From positions 1,252,001 through 1,316,000 of the forward strand of contig NZ_CP111085.1 of NCBI RefSeq assembly GCF_026278345.1: DNA of 64,000 nucleotides, read 5' to 3'. This document shows positions 16,246 through 23,826 of this stretch, in pieces (within the stretch, counting starts at the first letter, position 1; every line of letters begins with the position of its first letter). The notes beneath the pieces are model-generated. The model was not told where the DNA came from. It saw only the letters and a list, made by a program, of their open reading frames with translations, and made no database searches. The position numbers and the translations under genes were made by a program. Origin of the DNA: Tellurirhabdus rosea (GTDB taxonomy: Bacteria; Bacteroidota; Bacteroidia; Cytophagales; Spirosomataceae).

Positions 16246-17709
16246 TTAGTTGACACGGGTTAATTGATCATAAAGACTTAGTTCATGTTGATAGCCACCC
16301 AGCCCGCTGGGCGGTAAGGCAAGGGTGGTATCGGTGCGGTAAAGGCCCTGCTGGCAGATCTGCCGAATGGAAGCAAAACTTAATGAGCCATATTGCATGG
16401 CCCGCTGGCAAGCCTGATCGACCACCTCGGCCGAGTACTCTTTGGCCAGATGCAGTAGTCCTTTGGCCACATGCGTCCAGTTGCGGGTAGGGTTCTGCTC
16501 CACCTGCGCCAGTAGCTCTTCTGCGTGCTGACCTAGCTGCGCTACCTGCTGGCGGTAGTAGGAGGGTTGCCGGCGGGGCTTGTAGGAGGGCGCATGGTCA
16601 TCACGGCTAACGTACTGCCCCTGTCCACTGGCCAGTTCGTGCACGGTTAGCAGCGTCTGATCAGCGTAAATGCGTAGCAGGCTGGTATCGGCTTCGAGCC
16701 GAACTACTTGCCCGGTGTAAGCGGCTGGTACGGAGTAGTAGTTATAGCGAAACAGCACATGGCCCACCTGGTTGACCTTGCGCTCCTGGACCTGGTAGTG
16801 CTGCCAGCGCTGAGGGGCAAAGGCTGGAGGCTTCCCTGCTCGGTTTGGGCCATTACGTGAGCAGGTACCCGACGGGTGGTGCCATGCACCCTTTGGTTAC
16901 AGACCTGCAGCATCCAGTGGCTCAACTGCTGCTGCAAATCGGTGAAGCCGGTGGCGGTCTGCCCTTTGAGGAAGTTGATCTTGACGTACTTGACGGCTGA
17001 CTCCACTTTGCCTTTGTCCTGAGGCCGACGTACACGGGCTGTGATGGGCTGGCACTGATAATGGGCCAGAAACTGAGCGTACTGCTGCTGAATGATAGGA
17101 TCGTAAAAGTCCGCCTGCACGACCCCCGCCTTCAGGTTGTCAATCTTTACGCTCAGGGGAACCCCACCAAAGAACCGCACGGGCGGCCCCGTCGAAGGCC
17201 CGCCAGTGGCACTCAATGAAGGTAGCGACGCTTTGGTCCAGCACGGCCCGGTAGTAGGCGTACCGGCTGTGGGCCAGCAGCATGGCGAACACCCATACCT
17301 TTCGCTGCTTACCCTGATGCTCGAATTGGCCCAGATAGCCGAAATCAACCTGCGCTTCGCTGCCCGGTGCGCTGTGCTGATAGACGTAGACTTCTTTTCC
17401 CTTCAGTTGATTGACAAAGCGTACTACCGAGCGGTAAGAAACCTGGATGGGTGGCTGCCGGGTGGTAAGTCGCTGGAAGATAAGCTTCGCCGTCAGGCCC
17501 TGCTCGAAGAGCGCCTTGACGGCCTGGAAGGAATCGTCGAGCTTCTTGCTGCGCACCTGACGGGCGGGCTGTTGATGTCCCTGCGCAAGCCGGTCCAAAA
17601 TCTTACGAACGGTGCGACGGGAGATGCCAAGCTGGTTGGCAATCTGTTGTTGACTCATCCCGCGGTTGCGGAGGGTCTGAATGGTAAGGTACATATCCAT
17701 CTGGTACAT
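16246..17709 (-). pseudogene. istA: IS21 transposase IstA, frameshifted
   Basis: The three parts lie in different frames. Part one (17709 to about 17195) has the HTH (MSQQQIANQLGISRRTVRKIL) and the first DDE Asp in EAQVDFGYLG. Part two (about 17172-16850) continues FFGGVPLSVKIDNLKAGV with the second Asp and the Glu in RPQDKGKVESAVKY. Part three (from about 16845) is AFAPQRWQHYQVQERKV and GHVLFRYNYYSVP. The first break coincides with a GC-rich REP-like insertion at 17173-17193; the second looks like a small indel near 16845. If sequence errors are excluded, the element is no longer autonomous. Confidence 0.82.
17173..17193 (-). repeat. REP-like palindrome inside istA
   Basis: On the minus strand GACGGGGCCGCCCGTGCGGTT lies between the codons for WRAF and FFGGVP, where related IstA proteins run nearly straight on. 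It resembles CGGTCCGCCGCTGCGGTT with two extra bases and a T to C change, and its length shifts the frame. Confidence 0.45.
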
Positions 17710-18122
17710 CGGTGTCCTGCTTAATGGCAGGACAGGTTAACAGTTTGTGAGTTAACCTGTGCACTTTTAGTGGCACTGACTGGTACACTTATGATGGCAC
17801 TTTACACAAACTCAATTACCTTTGTAGTCTGGCCGTTGATACGGCCGAAGGAGTCATTACTTATGTGCAGGCCGACTTTGCTGATAGCCGAACTTGAGCA
17901 GTGGAAAATCAAGGCCTGGATTCTGGTGTTTGGCAAATATAAGCCGCAAATTAAGGGGTTTCCTTATAACCAGCAGGCCGACTCGTTCACCTGTCCAGCC
18001 GGCAAGTCGCTGTCCTTCAAAACCTTTGATACCAATGCGGATGGTGGTCTGGTGAAAATATATCAAGCCGATTATCAGGACTGTAAACACTGCCCCCTCA
18101 AGCCCACCTGTGTTCCCAAGAG

Positions 18123-18140
18123 GCGGTCCGCCGCCGCGGC
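18123..18140 (+). repeat. REP-like palindrome inside IS1182 transposase
   Basis: GCGGTCCGCCGCCGCGGC differs from the consensus at a few positions in its second half. It sits between CVPK and ITRTAYDAHY and coincides with a frameshift. Confidence 0.5.
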
Positions 18141-18572
18141 AGTGCCGCCAAATTACTCGAACCGCTTATGATGCGCACTACCGACGAGCCCTAGAGCGCC
18201 AGCAAAGTCGGTGGGGTCAGCGCATGAAACGCCTTCGCCAACGGACGGTAGAGCCGGTTTTAGGCAGCTTAGTAGAGTACTATGGAATGCGTAAAGTAAA
18301 CGTACGAGGTAAAGCAGGGGCTCACAAAGTGATGCTGATGGCTGCTGTTGCCTTCAACCTGAAGAAGTACATGAGATTTACTAGCCACACTGCTGTCAGC
18401 CAGGCAATGGCCTTGAGAGTGGAATGGTCATTGACTAGCCAAGACACATTGCTGGGGGGCTCGTGGTTTTTCTACAATTAATGTGAGAATGGGCTGGTAC
18501 AAAGCCAGCTATGAAAAAAGGAAATCGATTTGGCAAGCAGAGTTCTGCAACAGCCACGAGGGTTATGTGAGA

Positions 18573-18659
18573 CGGCGCCCCTTACTGGACTTAGCTCTGG
18601 ATGAGCCGGTCAACGAAAAGCAGGACTATTGTACCTACCACATTCCGACGTACTGGTGA
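18573..18659 (+). pseudogene. 3' fragment of an unknown gene
   Basis: Immediately beyond the IS1182 right end, one frame reads RRPLLDLALDEPVNEKQD followed by YCTYHIPTYW and a TGA at 18657. The composition looks coding and the fragment begins exactly at the IS boundary, so it may be the tail of a gene cut by the insertion. I do not find its other half left of the element and do not recognise the family. Confidence 0.3.
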
Positions 18660-18673
18660 AGTGACGGATTTTA

Positions 18674-18690
18674 CCGTCCGCCGTTGCGGT
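18674..18690 (+). repeat. REP-like palindrome, intergenic copy
   Basis: CCGTCCGCCGTTGCGGT, with flanking TA and AC bases, forms a hairpin with arms TACCG and CGGTA. It is a diverged member of the GC-rich repeat family. Confidence 0.45.
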
Positions 18691-18822
18691 ACGATTCGAC
18701 GAAGCGACCCGATAATAGAAACTCCTACCCCTAAAATAAGACGTACCCACTTGGAGGACTGCCTCTGGCTCCCTTAGTTTGTCCGCTCATCGTTTACCTC
18801 AGCGGTACGATGCCAATCCAGC

Positions 18823-19803
18823 ATGGATCACGAAACAAACCGCCTTACCCGACTGGTCACCCTGCTGACCCTCTTACAAACCAAACGACTCCTGTCAGCC
18901 ACCGAGTTAGCCCAGCGCTTTTCGGTCAGTACCCGCACCATTTACCGAGACATCCGAACCCTCGAACAGGCGGGGGTGCCCCTCGTGACTCAGGAGGGTA
19001 AAGGGTATACCCTCGTGGAAGGCTATCGGCTACCTCCTATTATGTTTACCCGCCAGGAAGCTATGGCCCTACTCACGGCCGAAAAGCTGGCAATTGGACT
19101 AACCGATACCGATACGGCCCAACTTACGGGCTCGGCCATGGACAAGGTGCGCGCGGCCCTACGACGCACCGACCGCGATCACCTGGAAACGTTCGCTCCC
19201 CACATTCAGGTCGTAGCACCGGGAGAATCCCACAGCCGCCAGAATGCCTACCAGCAGTTAGTCACCGCCATCACCGGGCAACGTGTCGTCCGGCTCAGCT
19301 ACCGGGCAGCCGTTTCCACGGAGGTTACCACACGGGATGTGGAGCCCATCGGTTTATACCTAAGCCAGCACTGGCACCTGGTAGGCTTTTGCCGCATGCG
19401 GCAAGCGTTCCGTAATTTTCGCCTCGATCGCATCCAGGACTTGTCCATCCAGGCTGAAGCCTTTCCGGCCCGGTCGGAGACCCTGGCCCACTACTGGGCA
19501 CAGGAGGCTGTCCGGCGGGGGCGTGAAAAAGTCGTTATTCACTTTCAGCCGGCAGCGGTGCTGGCCGAATCGGCTCAGCGGCTGCACGATACCAAACACC
19601 AGTATGGCTGGGCGTACGAGCATCTACTGCCGGACGGCCAGGTAGCGATGACTTTTTTTATCGGATCGATGCCTTACCTGGCGGCCTGGCTGCTCCCCTA
19701 TGCAGGGGCCGTTACGGTGTTCGAGCCCGCCGAGTTGCAACAGGAGCTGGGCCGACTGGCCAGGCGGGCGTATGAATTTTTTGCACCCGTCACCAGGGTA
19801 TGA
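18823..19803 (+). CDS. YafY-type HTH/WYL transcriptional regulator
   Basis: 326 residues. An N-terminal DeoR-like helix-turn-helix (LLSATELAQRFSVSTRTIYRDIRTLEQAGV, residues about 23-52) is followed by a WYL domain whose ligand pocket region reads RVVRLSYRAA and EPIGLYLSQHWHLVGFCR, and a WCX C-terminal extension. WYL regulators sense small ligands or nucleic acids and often control neighbouring genes. The RidA gene starts 84 bp after the stop, and a TGACA-N6-TGTCA palindrome overlaps the regulator 3' end and precedes that gene, so it probably controls ridA. Confidence 0.85.
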   Translation: MDHETNRLTRLVTLLTLLQTKRLLSATELAQRFSVSTRTIYRDIRTLEQAGVPLVTQEGKGYTLVEGYRLPPIMFTRQEAMALLTAEKLAIGLTDTDTAQLTGSAMDKVRAALRRTDRDHLETFAPHIQVVAPGESHSRQNAYQQLVTAITGQRVVRLSYRAAVSTEVTTRDVEPIGLYLSQHWHLVGFCRMRQAFRNFRLDRIQDLSIQAEAFPARSETLAHYWAQEAVRRGREKVVIHFQPAAVLAESAQRLHDTKHQYGWAYEHLLPDGQVAMTFFIGSMPYLAAWLLPYAGAVTVFEPAELQQELGRLARRAYEFFAPVTRV

Positions 19804-19816
19804 CATAAGGCTGTCA
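19801..19816 (+). promoter_or_regulatory. palindromic operator before ridA
   Basis: TGACATAAGGCTGTCA has perfect 5-bp arms around a 6-bp centre. GACCTTTG (19828-19835), seven of eight matches to TAnnTTTG, follows 11 bp later. An identical 18-bp sequence (with TA in front) occurs at 20406-20423. Confidence 0.6.
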
Positions 19817-19887
19817 GTGGGGGCTACGACCTTTGTGTGGTTCAATGAGCAATCGCCTTATTGACCTAACCGCAAACAAAGAGGACA

Positions 19888-20280
19888 ATGGAAAAACGAA
19901 CAATCGATCCCTGGAAGTGGGGAGAGTACACCAATTCGGCGCAAGCCGTGGAGGTCAGGCAGGTGGAGGGGACGCTCTACTGCTCGGGGCAGGTAGCCAT
20001 CGATGCCCTTGGGCAGCTCAGCCAGGGCGACATGAGAACCCAGTTTATACAGACTCTTCAGAATGTGGAACAACTCATCAGCGAGGCTGGCTACGAATGC
20101 AAAAATATTGTCCGCCTGAATGTATTTACCACCTCAACGGCCGAGTTTTTTACCACCTGTGTGGATCTCTACCAGGGCTTTACCGCCAGGCATGGCCTCA
20201 AACAGGCCACTACGCTGGTGGAGGTGAAAGGGCTCTACCAGACGGCAACCGTTGAACTCGAAGCGACCGTCGTTAAGTAA
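19888..20280 (+). CDS. RidA family protein
   Basis: 130 residues of the YjgF/YER057c/UK114 family. LYCSGQVAIDALGQLSQGDMR holds the typical Ser/Gly turn and GDMR..Q helix; NIVRLNVFTTS is the central strand; the C-terminal VEVKGLYQTATVELEATVV carries the strand that usually includes E for ligand binding. The Arg that deaminates enamine intermediates in RidA proper is not clearly in place, so it may be one of the Rid subfamilies of other function. The gene lies between two copies of the same operator and ends in a very long hairpin. Confidence 0.82.
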   Translation: MEKRTIDPWKWGEYTNSAQAVEVRQVEGTLYCSGQVAIDALGQLSQGDMRTQFIQTLQNVEQLISEAGYECKNIVRLNVFTTSTAEFFTTCVDLYQGFTARHGLKQATTLVEVKGLYQTATVELEATVVK

Positions 20281-20286
20281 TTCGCT

Positions 20287-20336
20287 GGCCAATAAGACGA
20301 AGGGCCGGATTCGTCCGGCCCTTCGTCTTATTGGCC
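20287..20336. terminator. 23-bp perfect hairpin after ridA
   Basis: A 23-bp perfect stem (20287-20309 with 20314-20336) closes on a TTCG tetraloop. There is no long T run on the plus strand. It is unusually stable for a terminator and may also shield against read-through or exonucleases. Confidence 0.7.
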
Positions 20337-20407
20337 CGTTCCTGGGATAAAATATGCTGAGCGAAGTAGACCAGCGTACGCGAAATTTTTCTGGTTCCTT
20401 ACCCCTA

Positions 20408-20423
20408 TGACATAAGGCTGTCA
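20408..20423. promoter_or_regulatory. second copy of the ridA operator
   Basis: TGACATAAGGCTGTCA again, with two identical bases in front. TGGATTTG (20425-20432, plus strand) and TACTTTTG (20440-20433, minus strand) both resemble -7 elements, so it may control a transcript in either direction; no gene is evident to its right. Confidence 0.5.
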
Positions 20424-20523
20424 TTGGATTTGCAAAAGTACGCTGGAGATTTTAAATCAATAAACTGATCCTTCATAGGTCACTTTTTTAGGACAATACA
20501 ATATTATAGCCCTGACTCAAATG

Positions 20524-21473
20524 ACCCTCCTTTTTTGAGACGGCGTATTTAAAAAGCCAGAGGTTTTGTAAGTCAGAAGAGACCACTTCTCCTAATCTAT
20601 GTAGAAAGCAACCTTTGACTTTGTTAAGATATTTCAGTTTCCTGCTCCTGGGACCATTATTCTTTGGATGAGGAACGAGGAAGTGCCGAACCCAACCTGC
20701 CTACCAGAAGTCCAGGTCATCTTCGGTAAGATCTGCCACTGGATAGCCATGTTTCGCTACCAATTCGGCTTCGGAGAATGCCTGCCCCCGCGGATCGATA
20801 ACTGCCCTCAGGAACTCGTCAATTTCGGCCGTATCGACCGCCTGGCTGACCGCCTTCGTCAGCAGGTAGGAATGATACAAGTAAAAGTTAGCTTCCAGCA
20901 GGCCGCTGTTAAATGACAGAAGTTGCCCGGCCAGTCGCTTGAAGCGCAGCGTACGAGTGAAAGTCAGTTGGAGATAATGCAACTCCATTGAAGATGAGCA
21001 CTTATATAGAGCCGTTTCACCGGCGATACGTTCCTGCATCTGCCCTAGCAGGGCGCTATAGTGTTGCGGGTCTCGATTCAACAGAAAACATCCTTCCAGC
21101 AGGGCTTCCGCTTTTTGGGGCAGTTCCAGGTGGGCAAGTTCCGGCACAAACAGGTCGCTAAGGGCAACGAGTTGCTGTAGCCGCCTTATTTCGGGCGGGT
21201 ACGGATTCCCCTCGTCTAGCCCCCATTGGTCGATCCGGGGGGTGCAGGCCTGCTGCAAAAGCAGTAACTCCAATAGGTCCAGGGCGGTAAGTGGGGGAAA
21301 GTCAACATCCATCGCAGAGCAAAGTAAAGCTAAGATAAGCATATCTCGGTCCCAATGTTCAGGCTCTTATCCGGAATCTTTTGACCTCAATCCCGTTCCC
21401 GTCCCGGCACCGCCTGCTTTGATAAGCGGGTAAGTCTTCAGCCGGATAGTGTATCATTAAAACGATCGTTTTT
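20524..21473. repeat. 950-bp inverted duplication, copy 1
   Basis: This segment matches 48033-48979 in opposite orientation with few differences, including gene and flanks. One end is AAAACGATCGTTTT (palindromic); the other is GCCGTCTCAAAAAA-GAGGGT. The two copies could recombine and invert the 27 kb between them. Confidence 0.85.
20701..21342 (-). CDS. unknown 213-aa leucine-rich protein, intact copy
   Basis: 213 residues, acidic, helical and leucine-rich, with no signal peptide. The N-terminus is MLILALLCSAMDVDFPPLTALDLL, followed by LLLQQACTPRIDQWGLDEG; the end is AKHGYPVADLTEDDLDFW. I recognise no family; DLDFW at the very end could be a short interaction tail. An inverted copy at 48162 shares about 90 percent of its residues but has lost one base near the start. 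As the gene is on a duplicated segment near mobile elements, it may be cargo of an unrecognised element. Confidence 0.65.
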   Translation of the reverse strand: MLILALLCSAMDVDFPPLTALDLLELLLLQQACTPRIDQWGLDEGNPYPPEIRRLQQLVALSDLFVPELAHLELPQKAEALLEGCFLLNRDPQHYSALLGQMQERIAGETALYKCSSSMELHYLQLTFTRTLRFKRLAGQLLSFNSGLLEANFYLYHSYLLTKAVSQAVDTAEIDEFLRAVIDPRGQAFSEAELVAKHGYPVADLTEDDLDFW

Positions 21474-21923
21474 CTGGCACACCGGCCTCCTAAAAGTTGC
21501 TCTCGTCAAGCGCCCGGCCGGCAAGGCAGCTAGTCTCGGAACAAGTGTGTTATTTGCGACAGCCGTTCCGAAAGGCTACTAAGGATAATAAACTGAGCTA
21601 TTAGTTACTTGCGGTTGTTGAGCCTTTCGACTACCTTTCTTTCAACAGTAATTCTGGCTAGCTTCCCTGCCCCATCAGCTTTCGCGCAAGCATTTTTGTG
21701 TGTGCAATTTGCCTACAACACCCCTTCCTGGCATAGGCTCTAAAAAACAAGATGCGTTCAGTCTGGCAGTTGAACCCATCCGTTTTCTGCAGCCCTACGC
21801 ACATTGGGGCGTGCCTGGAATGTTGTGGCCCAATTCTGAGCGACATAACAAACGGCCGCCGCCAACCCGCCCCTTTGCCGGGCGATCTTATACCGTAGTG
21901 AGAACACCTAAACTTACCATACC
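21474..21923. other. non-coding stretch
   Basis: About 450 bp between the duplicated segment and the next gene. I see no ORF above chance, no hairpin with a T run and no RNA gene. Part of it may be upstream regulatory sequence of the gene at 21924. Confidence 0.3.
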
Positions 21924-22319
21924 ATGAATGCCAAAAATCTATTTACATTCGTAGCCGTCATTGTTACGCTCTTCGGGCTGGGACTTATTTTTTTTCCTGC
22001 GTTTATGGCTGAGCAATACCTGACCAACCCTTCTATGCTCAATGCCGGGTTTAAGGTGGTAGCTCAAAGTTACGGTACGCACTTAATCGCATATGCCGTA
22101 GTGTGCTGGTATGTGCGCGATGCGGGTACCTCCTCCTTAGGAGGTAAAGTAATGCTGCTGTTGGTTTTGTTGTCCAATCTGGGCCTTATGGCCGTCCACA
22201 CACTGGCCGTTTTGAACGGCGTTGAAAAAGCCACTGGGTGGGGGCAAGTTTTACTGTCGCTTGTGCTGGTGGTTTGGTCAGGCATTCTTTTTCGGCAAAC
22301 CGACCGGATTGTGGCTTAA
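21924..22319 (+). CDS. small four-helix membrane protein
   Basis: 131 residues with four hydrophobic helices (about 8-28, 47-63, 76-95, 105-123). Short loops and the conserved-looking FPAFMAEQYLTNP after the first helix suggest a DUF4345-like or related family of unknown function. It stands alone between non-coding stretches. Confidence 0.6.
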   Translation: MNAKNLFTFVAVIVTLFGLGLIFFPAFMAEQYLTNPSMLNAGFKVVAQSYGTHLIAYAVVCWYVRDAGTSSLGGKVMLLLVLLSNLGLMAVHTLAVLNGVEKATGWGQVLLSLVLVVWSGILFRQTDRIVA

Positions 22320-22536
22320 GTGGGTGAGCTTGAAGAGCCAAAGTCTAGATCGTTAGAGTAACAGCTCTATGCGTGGCGTGGTCCGTCACCGCGGTCAGGA
22401 CCCATCCTTTCTTACTTGCCTGGACTCAACGGGGTGGCCCGAGCCATGGAAATTTGGGGGAAAAAGCCCCATTAGCAAGGGTTTGAGTGACCAGGCGAGT
22501 ATTTATTAAAAAGATAACCACACACCATTAGCTCCG

Positions 22537-22680
22537 ATGGACATTGGCTATTTTGAGAATCTTGTTCTCCTAAATGAAAAGTTAAATTCGATTAAATCGA
22601 AAGGGTATAGATTAATTTCGACGGCAAAAGGAGGAGCAGAGGGTATTATGATGACAACTTACACGTTTGAAATGAAATAG
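22537..22680 (+). CDS. 47-aa small ORF, possibly a gene remnant
   Basis: ATG 22537 to TAG 22680. The local GC content is lower than in surrounding genes, and the composition (LNEKLNSIKSKGYRLIS followed by MMTTYTFEMK) looks like a small alpha/beta protein or the tail of a longer one. No promoter or family is recognised. It lies in a 650-bp stretch otherwise without genes. Confidence 0.35.
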   Translation: MDIGYFENLVLLNEKLNSIKSKGYRLISTAKGGAEGIMMTTYTFEMK

Positions 22681-22969
22681 TTGAAACAAAATTAGCCCAT
22701 AACACGGGTTTTGCCTCAGGCGCGGGTGAGGTGCGAACTTAGAGTTTCGTGCTTCGTGTCAGGCTCAGTGTAGATTGACCGTTTGGTGCTCCGAAACGGG
22801 CCCGAACGCCAAGCCGTGAAACGTGCCCGTTGTAATTCCTGTTCCCACCCCCACCAAACGGTCAAAACACCCCAACCTGCTCCATTTTGGTAGCCTTGTT
22901 GAGTAGGATTAGGTTTGTCTAAACTTCGCTTACTTAAGAAAAAACTACTCCTTACCGAAAAAGTCTGCA

Positions 22970-23734
22970 ATGAATAGAAAACGCAAACCCCTGTGCCCGG
23001 TTGTGGCTTTTGTCGTTTTATCCGCATTACAAGTAGGGGGCTTTGCCGCCTTGGCACAAGGGCCGGGTCCAGGTCCGGGACAACGCCCACCGCTCCCGCC
23101 CATCCCGCTCAAAAGCGATACCACCCATACACTCACCAAACACTTCATACCCGCCTCTACCGCCCCGAAAACACCGGATGCCAAAGGGTTCATTCAACGG
23201 TGGCTGGTGCTGGAACCCGTCAAGAAAGACATTGTCCGCAATAACATCTTCACGGACAACTACCTCAGAACCGCGTTTTCTGCCGATAACTTTTCGACCG
23301 ATTACACCGCCGTGCCCAAAGATGGTGAAACGGTAAAGGTGGGTAACCAGGAACTGAAATGGTATGCCCTGGACAGCAAGACCTTCAACGTCAATCTTTA
23401 CCACTTTACCTACGCCCTCAACAAGCCCAGATATGGCATCCTGGTTTGGCTCGTCACGGTCATCGATAGTCCCGAAGAAATCCAGAACGTCAGGATGGCG
23501 GCCGGGTGCAATTCCGGCAGTATGTGGTGGCTCAATGGTCAGGAAGCCATGCTGCTTTCCGGCGACCGGGATATGATTGCCGACAATGTCACCTCCTCCC
23601 GCTTGACGCTCAAAAAGGGCAGGAACATCATCCGGGGGGCCGTCATCAACGGACCGGGTATGGCTAATTTCTGCGTCCGTTTCCTGGATGAAACAGGATC
23701 ACCCGTCAAAAACCTGAGTATAAGCTACGAGTGA
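22970..23734 (+). CDS. secreted beta-sandwich protein
   Basis: 254 residues. A signal peptide (basic start, hydrophobic core, AALAQ cleavage near residue 30) is followed by a Pro/Gly-rich linker (GPGPGPGQRPPLPP). The rest has strand-rich features and motifs such as FIQRWLVLEP, LKWYALDS, MWWLNGQEAML and LKKGRNIIRGAVINGPG, which match the carbohydrate-binding type modules found in Bacteroidota acetylxylan-esterase-like and sialidase-like proteins. No catalytic Ser-His pair is seen. It ends 93 bp before the GH43 gene, so the two may act together on a plant glycan. Confidence 0.6.
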   Translation: MNRKRKPLCPVVAFVVLSALQVGGFAALAQGPGPGPGQRPPLPPIPLKSDTTHTLTKHFIPASTAPKTPDAKGFIQRWLVLEPVKKDIVRNNIFTDNYLRTAFSADNFSTDYTAVPKDGETVKVGNQELKWYALDSKTFNVNLYHFTYALNKPRYGILVWLVTVIDSPEEIQNVRMAAGCNSGSMWWLNGQEAMLLSGDRDMIADNVTSSRLTLKKGRNIIRGAVINGPGMANFCVRFLDETGSPVKNLSISYE

Positions 23735-23826
23735 GCCAAGAGCGCGGGCCGCATTCGGCAACGATTTTAGCATACTCGCCCATTTACTCTTTCACTCAAT
23801 CGCTTATTCTCTCTTTCGCTAACTCC

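Larger units (their letters stand above)
15391..17806 (-). mobile_element. IS21-type element inserted in IS1182
   Basis: 2416 bp. The left end reads TGTTAAGTGCCAATAAAAGT and the right end, read inward on the minus strand, TGTAAAGTGCCATCATAAGT; similarity continues for about 50 bp with internal repeats, as usual for IS21. Flanking CAAAC at 15386-15390 and 17807-17811 is a 5-bp target-site duplication, and removing the element plus one copy restores the IS1182 frame exactly (A-R-K-L-N-Y). It carries istB intact and istA broken, both on the minus strand, against the IS1182 gene. Confidence 0.92.
14634..18481 (+). pseudogene. IS1182 transposase, split and decayed
   Basis: The first 252 codons (to 15390) encode the N-terminal domain (FRLSSHVPRHNFYWRL, GRTGHQSIDPVVFFK) and the first catalytic Asp (RVAIDSAPVKAN). 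The reading frame breaks at the IS21 insertion after A-R-K-L and resumes at 17807 as LNYLCSLAVDTAEGV. Just after FADSR there is a deletion that joins it out of frame to EQWKIKAWILVFGKYK; this removes the region expected to hold the second catalytic Asp (DAGY). A GC-rich insertion at 18123 then shifts the frame again before RTAYDAHYRRAL and the Glu-containing RQRTVEPVLGSL. It cannot make active transposase. Confidence 0.88.
14553..18572 (+). mobile_element. IS1182-type element, disrupted
   Basis: The outer ends form imperfect inverted repeats: from 14553 the plus strand reads TCTCACAAATCCCTGGTGGC..., and from 18572 the minus strand reads TCTCACATAACCCTCGTGGC..., both continuing TGTTGCANAACTC. 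A transposase of the IS1182 family fills the inside but is split by an IS21-type element (15391-17806), has lost about 40 codons and carries a frameshift. Without the inserted element it would be about 1.6 kb, normal for the family. I cannot see a convincing target-site duplication. Confidence 0.85.
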
